Origin: Marinobacter segnicrescens
GTDB lineage: Bacteria > Pseudomonadota > Gammaproteobacteria > Pseudomonadales > Oleiphilaceae
DNA length: 64,000 bases
Direction of reading: 5' to 3'
NCBI RefSeq assembly: GCF_900111555.1
Contig: NZ_FOHZ01000001.1
Span: 1 to 64,000, forward strand
Below the pieces are notes generated by a model. That model made no database searches. It had not been told where the DNA came from and was given only the letters and a program-made list of their open reading frames with translations. Below are positions 63,071 to 64,000 of this stretch, one piece after another. Made by a program: the position numbers and the translations under genes. The number at the start of each line of letters is the position of its first letter. Position 1 is the first letter of the stretch.

Positions 63071-64000
63071 TACTTACCCCCTGCGGCTTTAACGACCTGC
63101 TCTGCAGCATTGGACAGGCTGCTTGCAGCGATGATATTGAGGCCGCTCTCTTCGAGGACCTTGGTGCCCAGTTCAGCGTTGTTGCCTTCCAGACGCACCA
63201 CCACAGGAACTTTCACGCCCACTTCCTTCACGGCACCGATAATGCCCTCGGCGATCATGTCGCAACGGACGATACCACCGAAGATGTTCACCAGGACCGC
63301 CTTCACGTTGTCATCGGACAGGATGATCTTGAACGCCTCGGAGACGCGCTCCTTGGTCGCACCGCCGCCAACGTCCAGGAAGTTGGCCGGCTGGCCACCG
63401 GACAGCTTGATAATGTCCATGGTACCCATGGCCAGGCCAGCACCGTTGACCATACAGCCAATGTTGCCGTCCAGCGCCACGTAGTTCAGTTCCCACTTGG
63501 CCGCTTCCGCTTCGCGGGCGTCTTCCTGGGAAGGATCGTGCATTTCCTGGATCTGCTTCTGGCGGTACAGGGCGTTGCCGTCTACATTGATCTTGGCATC
63601 CAGGCAGTGCAGGTTACCTTCACTGGTAATAACCAGCGGGTTGATTTCCAGCAGGGCCAGGTCCTTGTCTTCGAACAGCTTGGCCAGGCCAACGAAGATC
63701 TTGGCAAACTGACCGATCTGCGCGCCTTTCAGGCCCAGTTTAAAGGCCAGCTCACGGCCCTGGTACGGCTGCGCACCAACCAGAGGATCAATCTCGGCCT
63801 TGAGGATCTTCTCGGGAGTCTCCTCGGCCACTGTCTCGATTTCAACACCACCTTCGGTGGAGGCCATGAAAACGATACGACGGGTAGCGCGGTCAACCAC
63901 TGCACCCAGATACAGTTCCTGATCGATATCGGTCAGGGACTCAACCAGAATCTTGCTGACGGGCTGGCCCTTCTCGTCAGTCTGGAAGGTCACCAGGTTC
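63070..64000 (-). CDS. sucC: SucC, succinyl-CoA ligase beta subunit (5' end outside window)
   Basis: The frame is open to the right edge; about 310 of the usual 388 residues are visible, ending in a stop at 63070. Recognisable parts are GREDAE-like [26 protein letters not shown] (ATP-grasp metal residues) and [16 protein letters not shown] with [10 protein letters not shown]. It binds ADP/GDP and succinate and pairs with SucD. An internal GTG at 63993 is not the true start. Confidence 0.96.
   Translation of the reverse strand, partial: NLVTFQTDEKGQPVSKILVESLTDIDQELYLGAVVDRATRRIVFMASTEGGVEIETVAEETPEKILKAEIDPLVGAQPYQGRELAFKLGLKGAQIGQFAKIFVGLAKLFEDKDLALLEINPLVITSEGNLHCLDAKINVDGNALYRQKQIQEMHDPSQEDAREAEAAKWELNYVALDGNIGCMVNGAGLAMGTMDIIKLSGGQPANFLDVGGGATKERVSEAFKIILSDDNVKAVLVNIFGGIVRCDMIAEGIIGAVKEVGVKVPVVVRLEGNNAELGTKVLEESGLNIIAASSLSNAAEQVVKAAGGK

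Overview
The window looks like a chromosome segment of a marine gammaproteobacterium, most likely Marinobacter or a close relative. This rests on the GC-rich coding sequence and on gene order: smc-zipA-ligA, trpS-scpA-scpB-rluB, gacA/uvrY-uvrC-pgsA, cheR-cheV next to flgA-flgMN, and sucCD. The genus is inferred from remembered family resemblance; no database search was possible.

Positions 1-19.7 kb form an accessory region. It opens with a Pol V operon (umuD, a zinc-metalloprotease-like gene, umuC), an orphan ribbon-helix-helix antitoxin-like gene, an SRAP/HMCES abasic-site protein and an orphan MbcA/ParS-like gene. Next comes a Tn7-like transposition module: a divergent XRE regulator over a perfect palindrome, a fused TnsA-TnsB transposase, a TnsC-like ATPase and a TniQ protein cut short by an IS21-family element (istA-istB). 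After the IS lie an excisionase-like gene and a tyrosine recombinase. A very compact unit follows: Phd-type antitoxin, PIN toxin, then four Wadjet/MksBEFG plasmid-defence genes. Start and stop codons overlap or nearly touch throughout. The region ends at tRNA-Cys and tRNA-Gly.

Positions 20-33.7 kb hold an Mla-type lipid-transport operon (permease with N-terminal STAS-like part, ATPase, MCE protein, lipoprotein), then pgsA-uvrC-gacA on the minus strand, a single-chain biotin-dependent acyl-CoA carboxylase, a YheU-family gene, a chemoreceptor and azlCD. At 33.8-34.2 kb an intact tRNA-Ser(GGA) is flanked by two tRNA-Ser fragments. Each fragment is interrupted by a related insert of about 83 nt whose hairpins are kept by compensatory changes.

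Positions 34.2-49.9 kb carry metabolic and envelope genes (fructosamine kinase-like, AEC transporter, ROK kinase, DUF2905, lipocalin, EEP hydrolase), a NhaR-like regulator, a membrane diguanylate cyclase, and chemotaxis/flagellar genes (cheR, cheV, flgA, flgM, flgN with a clear sigma-28 promoter). A periplasmic cyclophilin, mnmC and a CBS-domain gene follow. Between the convergent CBS gene and ligA are two related structured repeat units in opposite orientation.

Positions 50.3-64 kb are core chromosome-maintenance and central-metabolism genes, almost all on the minus strand: ligA, zipA, smc, (a plus-strand diguanylate cyclase), rluB, scpB, scpA, trpS, sucD and the 3' part of sucC. No CRISPR array or rRNA gene was seen.
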